In this document: one piece after another, positions 9,570 through 20,400 of the stretch
How the letters are laid out: the number at the start of each line of letters is the position of its first letter
Position numbering within the stretch: position 1 is the first letter of the stretch
NCBI GenBank assembly: GCA_963971225.1
Contig: OZ020267.1
Span: 118,413,891 to 118,477,890 of the forward strand
Source of the DNA: Melieria omissa
Taxonomy: Eukaryota > Arthropoda > Insecta > Diptera > Ulidiidae
Direction of reading: 5' to 3'
DNA length: 64,000 nt
Notes under the pieces: generated by a model
What the model saw: only the letters and a program-made list of their open reading frames with translations
Databases searched by the model: none
Told to the model about the DNA's origin: nothing
Program-made: the position numbers and the translations under genes

Positions 9570-11074
9570 GGCTCCTCGTCCTCAGCCCTGCGCTTGTTGG
9601 CTGAGCCTCGATTGTCAGTATTCTTCGCTTCAGGCGATTGCGATCGGGAACGGGAACGCCTCTTTCGTTGGCGGCAGTCTCGTGATATGTGGCCCTGCTT
9701 GCCACACACCCAGCAAACAACTTTAGAGGAGACCACTCGTGGCCTGCCCGGTATCTCAGAGCTTATGGCTTGGATCGGAATGTCGTTGTCCGCCTGAATC
9801 TGGCGTATCCTTGCAGGTGCATACCGAGTGCTCCCCATCCATGCCGCTTCATATGTCATCGCGCTGGTCACCGTTTCCTTAAATGTTGGCTTGCCCATCA
9901 TCAACGCACTGCGACGTGTTTCTGGATCATGAAGACCTTCAACAAACGACTCAATCTTCATCCTCTCGAGATCATCAGCACCAAATTTTGGGTAGCACAA
10001 CTGTACGAGCCGCTCAATGTCTGCTGCATATGTCTGCAGCGCCTCGTTGGCTCTTTGCTTGCGGTTCTTCAGCTCACAGTAGTATAGCGCATGGTTGTGC
10101 TCGTTGCTATACTTCGCTGCTAATGCTCTCATGATGGCATCGTAATCACTTCTTAAACATTCTGGAACTGATTTGATTACCTCCGCCGCAGGACCTTTCA
10201 GCGCCAGTGCCAACCTCCGACCTTTCCTGATATCAGTCCACTGATTTTCCAAAGCAGCCAAGTCGAATTGCAATTTAAATGTGTCGAACGGCGCAGCACC
10301 GTCATAAGTAGGCACTTCTGTTCTGGCAGCAAAACCGTCCTGAACCGGTGGCAAACATTCTCGTGGCTGTACCTCTCGAAACCGTTCGTCTATCTTTCTG
10401 TGCATCGAATCTTCCAGACTGTCAACTCGTTTGTTCAAGGACTCATCCAGGTTGTCAACTCGTCTATTCAGGGATTCACCCATTTCGTCAACTCGTTTGT
10501 CCCAATCGTCTATTCGCGTCTCGAGATGCTCAACTTTCACATTCAGGCTATTGGAAATTTCCTCCACCTTCTGCTCTATGCGCGCAGAATTTTCCGCCAT
10601 TTCTCGATTTGCAGTCTCGACTCTTGCCGAAATTTCGAGATTCGTAGTTTCCAGCTTCGCTGACATTTCTCGATTTGCTGTCTCGACTTTTGCCGAAATT
10701 TCGAGATTCGTAGTTTCCAGCTTCGCTGACATTTCTCGATTCGCAGTTTCCATTTTCGCTGCCATTTCGCGGTTGGAAGTCTCGAACATGCCTTTAAGTG
10801 CAACCATTAGCTGGCTCATGTCCATTGCTTGTGGCGGCGCAGCCGCTGCAGTCGTACTTTGCATCGACGCCGCACCTGCAGGCGATTCCTCCATTTTGGC
10901 CGACGCCTCTTGTTCTTGCACTCCGAACTCGTGCACAGTCCAATCGACGCCTCGTTCCTCACATGTTTCTCGCAAGCGCAACTGCAACTCCACCTTTCCG
11001 CCAGCAGTCGGCAAATTCCAGGCAGCCAGCTCCTTCTTCAGCTGGTCCACCTTCAGCAGCTCGAATTTCACCAT
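9560..11074 (-). CDS. gag: Gag structural polyprotein
   Basis: 504 codons from ATG at 11074 to TAA at 9560. Residues 5-40 resemble a SAP-type helix-loop-helix (LLKVDQLKKELAAWNLP, then GGK and LRLRE), a DNA/RNA-binding fold not usual at the start of Gag. Residues about 100-240 are a long predicted coiled coil built on a 22-residue tandem repeat. Residues about 260-400 match the retrotransposon-gag capsid region. A CCHC zinc knuckle (CWVCGKQGHISRDC) lies at 454-467, followed by a basic SR-rich tail. Gag forms the particle and packages RNA. Its stop codon sits in the frameshift signal, 10 nt inside the pol frame. Confidence 0.93.
   Translation of the reverse strand: MVKFELLKVDQLKKELAAWNLPTAGGKVELQLRLRETCEERGVDWTVHEFGVQEQEASAKMEESPAGAASMQSTTAAAAPPQAMDMSQLMVALKGMFETSNREMAAKMETANREMSAKLETTNLEISAKVETANREMSAKLETTNLEISARVETANREMAENSARIEQKVEEISNSLNVKVEHLETRIDDWDKRVDEMGESLNRRVDNLDESLNKRVDSLEDSMHRKIDERFREVQPRECLPPVQDGFAARTEVPTYDGAAPFDTFKLQFDLAALENQWTDIRKGRRLALALKGPAAEVIKSVPECLRSDYDAIMRALAAKYSNEHNHALYYCELKNRKQRANEALQTYAADIERLVQLCYPKFGADDLERMKIESFVEGLHDPETRRSALMMGKPTFKETVTSAMTYEAAWMGSTRYAPARIRQIQADNDIPIQAISSEIPGRPRVVSSKVVCWVCGKQGHISRDCRQRKRRSRSRSQSPEAKNTDNRGSANKRRAEDEEPLN
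10598..10795 (-). repeat. 66-bp tandem repeat inside gag
   Basis: Units at 10598-10663 and 10664-10729 are almost identical, and a diverged third follows to 10795. Each encodes 22 residues of the coiled coil (pattern ANREMSAKLETTNLEIS...). The period keeps the frame, so copy number could vary between element copies and change coiled-coil length. Confidence 0.85.
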
Positions 11075-11134
11075 GTCCGTGCTTTTATAATTTTATTTCT
11101 TAGTTTTTTTTTTTTTATCTTCAATTTTCCACAA

Positions 11135-11151
11135 TCCCACTTCTGACACCA
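11135..11151 (-). promoter_or_regulatory. primer binding site, tRNA-Leu type
   Basis: Two bases inside the 5' LTR, element sense reads TGGTGTCAGAAGTGGGA, complementary to a tRNA 3' end of the form TCCCACTTCTGACACCA, which from memory is that of a cytosolic leucine tRNA. This is where minus-strand DNA synthesis would start. Confidence 0.8.
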
Positions 11152-11153
11152 AA

Positions 11154-11566
11154 TGTTACGAATACTAAGTCTAGTGGGCTGTTGCGTATCTCTGGATTGT
11201 GTAATTTGAAAATAAAACACAGTTTCTTAAACGCAGACAATAAAATAAACCAACAGTCACTTTATTATTCACAGTTTACACTTTACTGTTCGTACACCTA
11301 AGTATTTGCTTAGTCACTTCGTGTGGCAACTTCACTTGTCAAAACCAGACTGACTCGCTGCACCGCATCTGGCCACCTTTTATACTCTGTCCGGCCGTCG
11401 CGCAGATCGTTCTCGCACGTTGCCAGATTGGACTAGAAGTTTCCCTGATGACCGCGACCATCGTTGCCAGGTTGGACTATCGCGGCCGTCGTTGCCAGAT
11501 TGGGTTATGGCACGGCACGTAGCGGCAGGGTTGCTTTGCACCGCGACAGACTGGCTCATCGTTACA
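11154..11566 (-). repeat. 5' LTR of the intact retrotransposon
   Basis: 413 bp, read against the 3' LTR with one difference found by eye. Its TATA box (11384-11376 in element sense) is the promoter for the genomic RNA. Target duplication ATAT follows at 11567-11570. Confidence 0.95.
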
Positions 11567-11570
11567 ATAT

Positions 11571-12500
11571 TGTTTCTAATTGTCGGGATGGAAGCAAAGA
11601 GCATAAAGTGACAGTTCATTTTGTGAGAACTTGCAAGTTTTCACTGGGAAAATTTTGTCAGTAACTTCGACCCAGTAAGATTCTCCAGGAAATACCTATG
11701 AATGGATGCCATATAATCACCTTCCAAGGCAAATAATTTTTGCAAACATTTGGAGGCAAATGAAACCAACGAAAAAAATTGTGCGTTCGTCAGATTGCTG
11801 ACCCACAACCGTCTTGCTCAGCTTTTTCTACCGCAGTTCAAAAAGAAGAATCGTAAATTGAGCCAAAGAAAATAAAGATACAGAAAACGCAGGTCATACA
11901 TGCGAAGTGTATGACATGTATGGCGGGTCTCAACATTGGAACCCGCACGCTCTGCTCTCACAGATCACATATGTGGCGAGAGCGTAGTTTTATATGTTGC
12001 TCTTTGGTTGTGCTCACTGCAGCAAGTCTGCGTTAGAACATTGCTGCGGCGTGGGATGATTGGGAGGTGAAGACGATGTGCTGATTTTGGTGTTGTTGCG
12101 CTGGGAAACCTGAAATTGTAAAACGATTTATATTTTCTGTCTAGCTTTTGTTCTTCTTCTATAAGCCTGCACAGTCAGATATATATGCCTTAATACTGAT
12201 TTTTTCAGACCCGATTGAAACTGTAAAACGTAATTGTACACAAAAACTATAAGAACAAAAATCATTAGCGCTGTTTCGAATCACATTCGTTGAAGCGACG
12301 ATCATTGCTTTGCTGAAGACAAAGAAATGGCGAAATTTGCAGATGATTAAGCGACCAAAACAGCTACCAACGTGTCAATGTACCCATACATGGGCGTATC
12401 CAGGAAAAAAATTAAGGGGAAACTTCTGTTTGTTTACTTATTGGATAGTTTTCATTTACGAAAACTCTTTCTGGAAAAGTACCTAAACAGAGCTTATGTA
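11571..12500. repeat. older dispersed repeat, insertion host of the LTR element
   Basis: Segments at 11740-11870 (TTTTTGCAAACATTTGGA, then CCACAACCGT) match 56385-56500, and 12400-12490 (TTTCTGGAAAAGT.CCTAAA) matches 58190-58250. The same two modules in the same order at both loci suggest one older repeat family, interrupted at 56.5-58 kb by two MITEs. I did not identify the family. 11.9-12.1 kb has no recognised content. Confidence 0.5.
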
Positions 12501-13393
12501 AAAACTTAACTCATCAAATTATCCGAAAATTCAAGTGAATTTAAAGTTAACACTTGCGCTGTGTTCTCGAGAAAACCATATTGAGAAAACAAAAATATAA
12601 AACCCAATTTTTCGCGTTATCGTACTCTGCCTTTGCAGTTATACGAGTATATAAAGCGATACATTCAGGTATGCAAAAATTTAGTTTTCTTAGGTCCTTT
12701 TCAGGCCAAATTATTTCAAGTAGTTTAATGATTTAAAAGACGTTTGTAAAAAACAATTTGACATAAGAGGTGGCTAAAATAAAAGTGCTTTCTCTTCTGG
12801 TTCACTTGGTTCAGAAGTTTCCTAATATTTTCGAAGGCCGACTCTAAAACATAATTGTTTCAAGTCTATACCTGTGTTTGGAAAAGACATACTCGTAAGT
12901 TTTTGCATAAGTTTTCTTTTCTATGAATGTTTTTTTCTGACAACGAGTTGATTGTTAGTAAAGAGCTGTTAGCGGATACAAAAAAGGGCATAAATGCAGT
13001 ATAGCGAACCCTCGTGAAAAAAATAAATGAGTATGCTTTCATTAGAGGGTTGGCTTTTGAATCTAACAAAATAAAAATTTTGTTGGGAAAAGCCCACAAA
13101 AGGCTCGAGGTCGAAGTTCAAAGTTTTCATAAAAAAAAATTAATCTCCAACTGATTCACACGATATGTGTATCAAACGAAAAAAAATTAATTCAAATTAA
13201 AAATTTTTTAAAAATTTGTATACAATTTTTTTTTTTTGCTAAAACTTTTTATTAGCGCATGTTTTGCATCTAAGTTGTACATTAGTAGAAAGTTATGAAA
13301 AATACCTTTCGTTTGATACCCGAACGTATTTGTATTTTTGTAATTTATTGCCTACGAACTTTTATATATAATATATAGATTTAGACTAAAGTA
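12501..13393. other. non-coding stretch with repeat similarity
   Basis: No gene. The segment around 12990-13320 shares AGCGAACCCTCRTGAAAA and CACGATATGKGTATCAAACG with 32900-32965, so it belongs to a dispersed repeat of unknown class. The right end is the SINE target duplication. Confidence 0.4.
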
Positions 13394-13731
13394 ATAATTA
13401 ATAATTAATAATTGATTGGCACGACAGCCCGCTTACGCGAGACTAAGGCCTAGCTTCCCGCAACCACCCGTGTTGTGCGTGTGAATTTTGTACGCGGGTG
13501 GAAGGGACCTACAGTTTTATGCCGGTTCCGAACGGCAGGTTGGGAGCTTTTTCATAGGCAATTTTTACTCTCAGAGGTTTGCCATTTCCAGCTGAGAGGA
13601 CAGCCACCGAAAGAGAAAACGAGTTTCCCGTTATTTTTTTTAGGTGTTACTACATGCAGTATTCGATCTTGCGTCGCTCTGCATGCGACTCGCTGGACCG
13701 CGCACTAACCAACTGAGCCACGGCGACTGTC
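13394..13731 (-). mobile_element. tRNA-derived SINE
   Basis: An 11-bp target duplication AGACTAAAGTA flanks it (13383-13393 and 13732-13742). On the - strand the head reads like a tRNA: A-box TGGCTCAGTTGG at about 13720 and a weak B-box GATCGAATAC about 45 nt on. The tail ends in AT-rich TAATAATTAAT repeats. The head is not a functional tRNA because the arms do not pair properly. RNA polymerase III would transcribe it; mobilisation needs a partner LINE. Confidence 0.75.
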
Positions 13732-13742
13732 AGACTAAAGTA

Positions 13743-14959
13743 CTGTGTCTATATTGTAGCTGTAAACTGGGTTTCGCGCCAAATCATATAAAATCTTAAT
13801 AAAATGTATGTTGCTAGAGCACTTAACATGGCATCCGTCCGAAAAAAATTTCACAGCAGCAAAATTACCCACACATTACACATTACCCTATAACTTTCGA
13901 TCTTAGAGCATTTAGATAATCATTAAACAAGGAAAATTTTACTTTTGACATGAACGAAACAATTAATTGCGTACACGCAAAACAAAAATTCCATCACAAA
14001 TTAAAATTTGATCTTATTGTCATTTTAATTTGTGCGACTGCATTAGGTTGTGTCCTTTTTACAATTTGTTCCGCAGTTATTAATCAGTGATTAACCTTCT
14101 TAACTATTTGTGCGTGCTTTGCATTAAATGGTTTTTTATATTGCATGCATTTGGCAATTGTACCGAATAATTCATAATGCTTAAGTATATTGTGCTCACC
14201 AGCAACCGAAATCGTAATAAGCAATATTGTACCAAATCAAAATTTACTCATATTTTGTTATTTCAAATTTCTGATCAAAGACAATTATCGGCTCGAAGGG
14301 GTTTTTACCTTGGCCGACCTGCAATTGCAGAAACTTTTTAACATTTATTTGTGTGTATCAATACAAAAAATGATGGTAAAATAAAGAGCTAATGAAAAGT
14401 TCCTAAAACATACTTAGTCGTAGCCACATTAAAAAAGAAAATTTATATAAATCTATTATGTTTGTTATGATTCAAATATGGGACCAAATTGTTTTTAACA
14501 TAATGAAATGTCATTAATATTTATTTCTTTGTTCACTCCTCTCAGGAGCATAGGGCCTCCACAAGACTTATTCATCTTACTGCTTTGCCTTGTGTTGGTT
14601 ATGTTAATCAGATGTGTTGTTCTACCAGAATAGGTGATTGGTCTGCCGCAGGTAGTCCTAAGTGATGGTGCCATCTAACGCCGCGTAGGAACGTCGGCTC
14701 CGTATTTTCGAGCTACCGCTCATACCACCATCTGTTGTGTGAAGGGAGGTTACAGCAGCATGGTTTGGGGGTTTCGCTAGATCATTTTCGGTGCGCTGTT
14801 TTCGCTACTGCCCGCTTCCCCTTGTAGGCTTCACTGGTGCGCCGTGCAGCTGTATATTTGTTTTCTTCTAACAGCCGCACAGCGCATAATTGCGTTGGAA
14901 TGAGTGGGATAAGAGCTATTAGGGCTGGGAATTTTTGAACTTGGATATGTTGCAGGGTT
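13743..14959. other. non-coding stretch
   Basis: No gene or named repeat recognised; AT-rich up to about 14.5 kb, then rising GC toward the LINE remnant. The 14550-14940 part may be the LINE 3' region, but it has no readable frame. Confidence 0.35.
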
Positions 14960-17020
14960 AGGAAAATTTAGAGAACAGGAAAATAGCACTCAAGAAATAA
15001 TCGTAATTAGGTAAACTGGTAGGTCGACTGGTAAACTCGGAGACCTGCGAGGCTCATTGGGATGCTCGAGGATAGTCGACTCTAAGTCTGGAAGTAGTTT
15101 TCGAAACCGTGCACCTAATGAATGTGTCCAATAGCAGTAAATACAATACATCTGTCCCCTACTTATGATGTCAAGGTTCGACTTTCTGCCTACAACCTCC
15201 CACCATGCTAGAACACCGTAACTCAGTATAGATCTCACTACGCACAACCAGTGGATGATATGTGGATGTAATCCCCGTTCTTTGCCGACATTCTTAAGTA
15301 GGATAGTAAAGAGCATTTCACCCTTTTCTCGCCCTTTTCTCAAAGTTCTTTTTCCAGGGTAGTATGTTGGCGAACAGCAAATCTTTAGTTTTAGAAGCAT
15401 TAGCTCCCAATCCGTCTTCCACCGCCCACCTCTGAAACTAATTTTAAGCAGATTCCATAAGCTCGCTAATACTCGAAAAGAATTTGTCTGACAGTAGTAT
15501 AACCCCGGCATCTGCATAAGCCGTAATTCGTACGCCCTTAGATCGCAACGGACGAAGAATTCGTTTTTGACTCAACAAAGGTAGAGACAAAACTCCCCTT
15601 GTCGTATACCTCTGGTCATTCGTTTCCTGACCAACACTGTTTAGATCGCTAAACACCGCCTGCTCCTGGAATCAATTTTTTTGTCAATAATATTATATTA
15701 TGTTTGTGCCCTGGCCAATCAGAAGGGAATTTGCTGGGCCAGCAGGCCTCGATCTTCGAACTCCAGCGCAAAAATATCGGTAAATTCCCGCGATCGATAC
15801 AATTAACATATACATACCTTTTGTTGATAACACCACAAAATATATGTATTAACTATTTCCACATGTATACTTAGTACAAACACTTAAAACCCTAAAATAA
15901 AACCAAATACGAAACCGACTCAAAACACAATACATAAAAGTTTTTTATTTCTGCGATCATGCCAAAGCTAGAGTTGATAACTCTACATTTTTATTTCTGA
16001 TGCAAATATTAACCTGCAACCTTGTTATTATGAACCTGTATACCTTACGGCTGTGTAAAAGGATTCGACGTTATTAAAGATCTCTTCTAAGTCAAGGAAT
16101 GCAACTAGGTCATGCCCTTGTGACTTCATTCAGCGCTATATTCATACCTATCTTTCAGTACGCGTGTTGTGCACTGCTGAAATTGTGATCCTAATATAAT
16201 GGGGTAATATTTGGAAGTAGTGTGATTTGCTTTCCCATCCTTGGGAATGAAAAGCAACCGAACCTCTTCACTCCGTTGGGATGTAGTTGAACGCTAAATA
16301 CACCTAAAAATTGTTCTAGCCAAGGCACTACCAGGTCCTTGGCCTTTTGCAGGATTATTGGATAGATACCGTACGGTCCCGCTGGCTTATGGGGTTCGCA
16401 AAGAATTTATGAGAGTGCTGAGCCTCATCTTCTTCTTGTTAACTGGACAAAATGTGATGACAGCTTACCTGAGTGTTCCAGAAAGCCGTCTGGTTTTTTG
16501 TTTTGCCCGAGTCGTATCGACCGGTTCTTCCAAGTCCGAAAAAACAAGAGTTAATATGTCAGCGAATAAAACATAGTCTAGTCTGCTTTCTTGGAATTTC
16601 TGTATGATATTAATTTACACCGTACAAAATCGATATTGAACAGAATCAAATAGTGATCGAGGAACGAACGTTTATGGGATACTTGTCGATAGTCCTATTG
16701 AGTCAGTGTTCAAGACCAGCGATATATAAATAACTTGATCTCTAGTTATATTAAAGAACGATCGGTGGTTCTCCCTATTATAAATAGTAAATCCCGAGGA
16801 CAGGATGTACTAAAAAAACTACTTAGATCTGTTGCTGACGTTTGTGTACTGCATGGTGGGCATTGACTTTGCTTTCCGCAACGACCTCCAGCCCGGTGGC
16901 GTCTAATAAATAGAGATGGCGGGTTGTCCTGATCATACAACGACTGCTACGAGGAAGGAGGAGCTTGCCACATACCATCATAGACTTGGACCATAGAGTC
17001 GCTGAAATGCCGATGCACAT
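14960..17020 (-). mobile_element. decayed non-LTR retrotransposon (jockey-superfamily LINE)
   Basis: Reading the - strand from right to left: endonuclease-like text with NAHHAV near 16860; RT lead-in (AKDLVVPWLEQFLG, near 16340); a degraded FLDLE-type RT motif near 16090; a changed AYADD box (ITAYADAGVILLS, near 15510); and the post-RT segment with SILSYGVLAWW (near 15200). These follow in LINE order but are split by stops and frameshifts, and the catalytic YADD reads YADA, so it is dead. The exact clade (LOA/R1/jockey-like) is not settled. It may be kin to the + strand remnant at 50.9-52.8 kb. Confidence 0.7.
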
Positions 17021-17441
17021 ATCGTTTTTTTTCTGTTGTTCAACAAGATAACAAATATTTCAGACCAAAAACATGAATAAAAAAATTATAACTGCTAATT
17101 TGTATTGGTCACCTTAAAATAGAACCATATTTTGATGTGTGTACTCAAATGTTGTTTCCGACATTTGGAACATGTTGATTTATTCATTGAGTTTTAGAAA
17201 AGTAATCATTATTTTCGGTTCCTGGTGATCATTTGTGAAGAGAAACACTGATCTAATTAACTTAATTTTGAAAAATCAACTTGTTACCTTTAACTTACCT
17301 TTAATTACCGAGTGAAAAACCAACTGACACATCTACTCAAAATGCAGAAAACTAATTTTTATAACAATTCTTTAATTAATATTCGTTATGAAATGGCTTG
17401 ATATTAATACAAATTAACTCAATGCAATACTAACATACAAG

Positions 17442-20400
17442 GGATGACGATGCTTCAAACACAAGAACACGCTCACCACCAATGTACGCCAAGTCTGTTT
17501 CTCGTGAGGACACCAGCCAAGGAGCAAATGACGTTTTCTCAAGGCTAGCTGCTGGCATACAGGACCCTATTCCAGGCGGTTACATACAAAGAGTGAACGC
17601 AAAAGTAAGTAAACGTAATGTTTAGTAACCGTATTTAAATACAATGCAACTAAAAAAATTGGCGTTTATCATTCCTAATATTGTATTGATTAGTGATTAT
17701 ATTGGATTGATTATTTCTACAAATTTTGTGATTCGTCCCGAAAAATAGTTCAGTTTTGGTGTGAAGAGTGTGTACAAAAAAATTGACGTTCCAAAGAGTA
17801 TTTTTTTGTTAATAAAAAAGTAACAAAACCGTTTGTTTGTTTTCTCATACACTTCAGTTCTCGTACTTTGAGTGTTTTAAGCTGAAACGCTTATTTGCAT
17901 TAAGCGGAGTACTTTCGGATCATCTAGGATACTCCTACAAACGCGTTAGGTTCTTTTCAAAATGAATTACCACCGATTTCGAAAGAGCTTTGACCAATGG
18001 TCCAGTTATTTTTCCAGAACCTTTTACTCGTTCACTGGGTACATCGTATTTTTTCCTTTTAACAACTCTATCAACGGTTAAAGTGTGCAATATGCAAATG
18101 AGGGTAAACTTTGCACCCTAAGCAACACTTAACGTTTTAAACAAATTTTACCAGTTTTCGGGAACATTCAACATTGAAATCAAAGCATATTTTAAAAATT
18201 AGCCCGGATTTTTGTTTCTTAGTAAAAAAATACTTCGACTGAAGAGCACAAACTAAATGGCTTACAAGGTGAATAGCAATGGCGATCAATTGCGATCGTA
18301 ATTCGTATCTGCCAATTTCTTAATCGGTGTCAGTTCGGTATCGGCAAAGAATGGTCGGTTGTTTGGCGATTAGTTTTGTTGTGAAAATTGATATCAAAAA
18401 AGTCTAACAAGAGTCCAAAATAAGGATATCCTCTTCTTGTCTCGATGGAAAAAGGTTAAATGTTAAACCACATGCATACAAAGGGTTCACACTCTACACC
18501 TGCAAAAATGCAGTTAACGCCACTGTTCGCACACTTCTCCCTGTTGATATACAAAGACTGTAGCTCTCTCATCAATGAAACTGAATCCAGGGTCTTTCAA
18601 TAAGAGGTGTTTTTTAAATCAACAGAAAAGCGCTGTCACTTCTTGGACCACTTGGTTTATTTCACTATGAGTACATCTAACATAAAAAAAATGTAGAGCA
18701 AATATTTAAATTTTTACAATGGAGTTTAATTTACAACGACAGTGTTTATCCGCGAGTGTTTTACCAAAAACGTAAGGAATACAATTTCACAGCCACCGAA
18801 TTCACCTGATTTAGTCCTCTTCTTCCTGTTTGATTGACTAAAAAATTATTACGGGGAAGTCGTTTTAGCAGCTGAGAAATGTAATACAAAAATCAAAGCC
18901 AGCTCTGATGCACATACCGAAATTTTAGTACCACAAGTAAAAGTGCTGTTATAAGTGGGTTGTAGTCGATGGGGATTATTTCGAAGGGTATGTACTACAT
19001 CGTTTTTGATTTGGAATGTTAATTTTGTGAGTGAATTCCCGGAGCTTTTCGGTCAAGGTGCGCGCGGCGGCTGCCTAAGGCTTATGTTGATCGTTAAAAA
19101 GGTTCATGGTTTTGTTGAAAACAGTTCGTGAGATGTTTTTTTGTGAGTCAACAATTTACAATACTCAAACTATTTTGTCAAAGAGGAACAATTAATAGTT
19201 ATAATATGTAAGCGCAATATACATACGTAAAGCACTTTACAATCCAGTTTCAGTGTACCGTCTGCTGCACAACACGGCTTAATATTTTTGAGGTAGAATA
19301 TGAAACAACCTCGATTTTTTATTTAAGAATAGTTTCCGTTTGACATATAAAACCGTTGGAATAATTTTTATTCTCTGAACGAGGAATGTGAAAGGCAAAA
19401 TTTTAAACAATTAACGAATTTGAATTAATTTTTACTCTGCTGAACTGTTGTTTTTAAAAACAGCATAGACTTACAAATTAGAGTATCTTCTTTTTACTAA
19501 CATGGTTTTGCTCGTTTGGCAGATGAAAATTATCACTCAAAATAATTTTGTTTAAAAATTAACTTAAAATCTTTGCCAAATGCGGTGCAAATTAATTTTA
19601 GAAATCCCCGATTCCCGAATTGTCTGGAAATGGGCACAGCTCGGTTTTCAGACATACTCTCAGCTATAACGGTCATATTTTCATCTGACCTGATCACGAG
19701 TTAAGGGTTGATTACACGTAACGAGTCGAGTGACGAGACATCAAAATGGTACTAGGCCGAAAGAATTGGGATAGCGAGCAAAAGCGACGAGTTGTTCAAA
19801 CGTATTTCGACACGCGGCGAGTCAGTTCGGTTTTACAATGCATAAAATGAACTAAGCAACTCGCGCAATTAAACTCAACCGAGCGAAAAGTGGTGTGTGA
19901 CGCATACCGCATTTCACGAACGATTGCGCGAATCGCTGCGAAAAGAGAAAAATATAACGGTAAAGTAGTGGTCGCTCGGCCTAGCAAACAAAATGTGATT
20001 CTAGTGGCTCTCTCGCCACTTTCAACCGTCACTGACTCAAACAAGAACTCGCCTTACCGTTTAGACGAAACGAGTACTCGTCCGAGTTGCTGTCTTCTCA
20101 CTCTATTCGTTACGTGTAATCAAGACTTTAGAGTCTTCAGTTTACTAACTAGCTCTTAACGCTAGAATTTATTGAATAAATTCACTACTGCTCTGAGTGT
20201 ACACAATTTAAATGACACCTTTTGTTGAAAGATCACTAATCATCAACAGCAGTGGCTAAAATTAATTAAGTCAACATTCATTTTAGTCGCTGCTCTATAT
20301 TAGATTCATCAGTAACATCGATTCACGGACTTACCATCACATCACTTAAATCTTTTTACGTCAAATTGTTGACACACGAACCTCGAAAAGGAGGGATTTT

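Larger units (their letters stand above)
5540..11566 (-). mobile_element. full-length LTR retrotransposon (Ty3/gypsy, mdg3/blastopia-like)
   Basis: Seen: two 413-bp LTRs in direct orientation, 4-bp target duplication ATAT (5536-5539 and 11567-11570), tRNA-Leu-type primer binding site, polypurine tract, gag with a CCHC knuckle, and pol with protease, reverse transcriptase, RNase H and integrase in that order. No env frame lies between pol and the 3' LTR. The gene order is Ty3/gypsy; the tRNA-Leu primer and lack of env fit the mdg3/blastopia/micropia group, which is an inference. Both frames are uninterrupted and I see only one LTR difference (A at 5676 against T in the other copy). Relatives in the window are the solo LTR at 49413, the truncated copy at 53405 and a gag scrap at 26868. 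Confidence 0.95.

Noticed and set aside
5850..11146. Many + strand open frames of 60-220 codons across the LTR element
   Set aside because: They are shadows of the - strand gag and pol, whose families and motifs are clear.
14190..14384. A short frame as an upstream kinesin exon
   Set aside because: No coiled-coil or kinesin-like text and no in-phase splice sites.
19796..20159. Overlapping frames of 82 and 89 codons as genes
   Set aside because: Both lie within a palindromic MITE and read through its inverted repeats.
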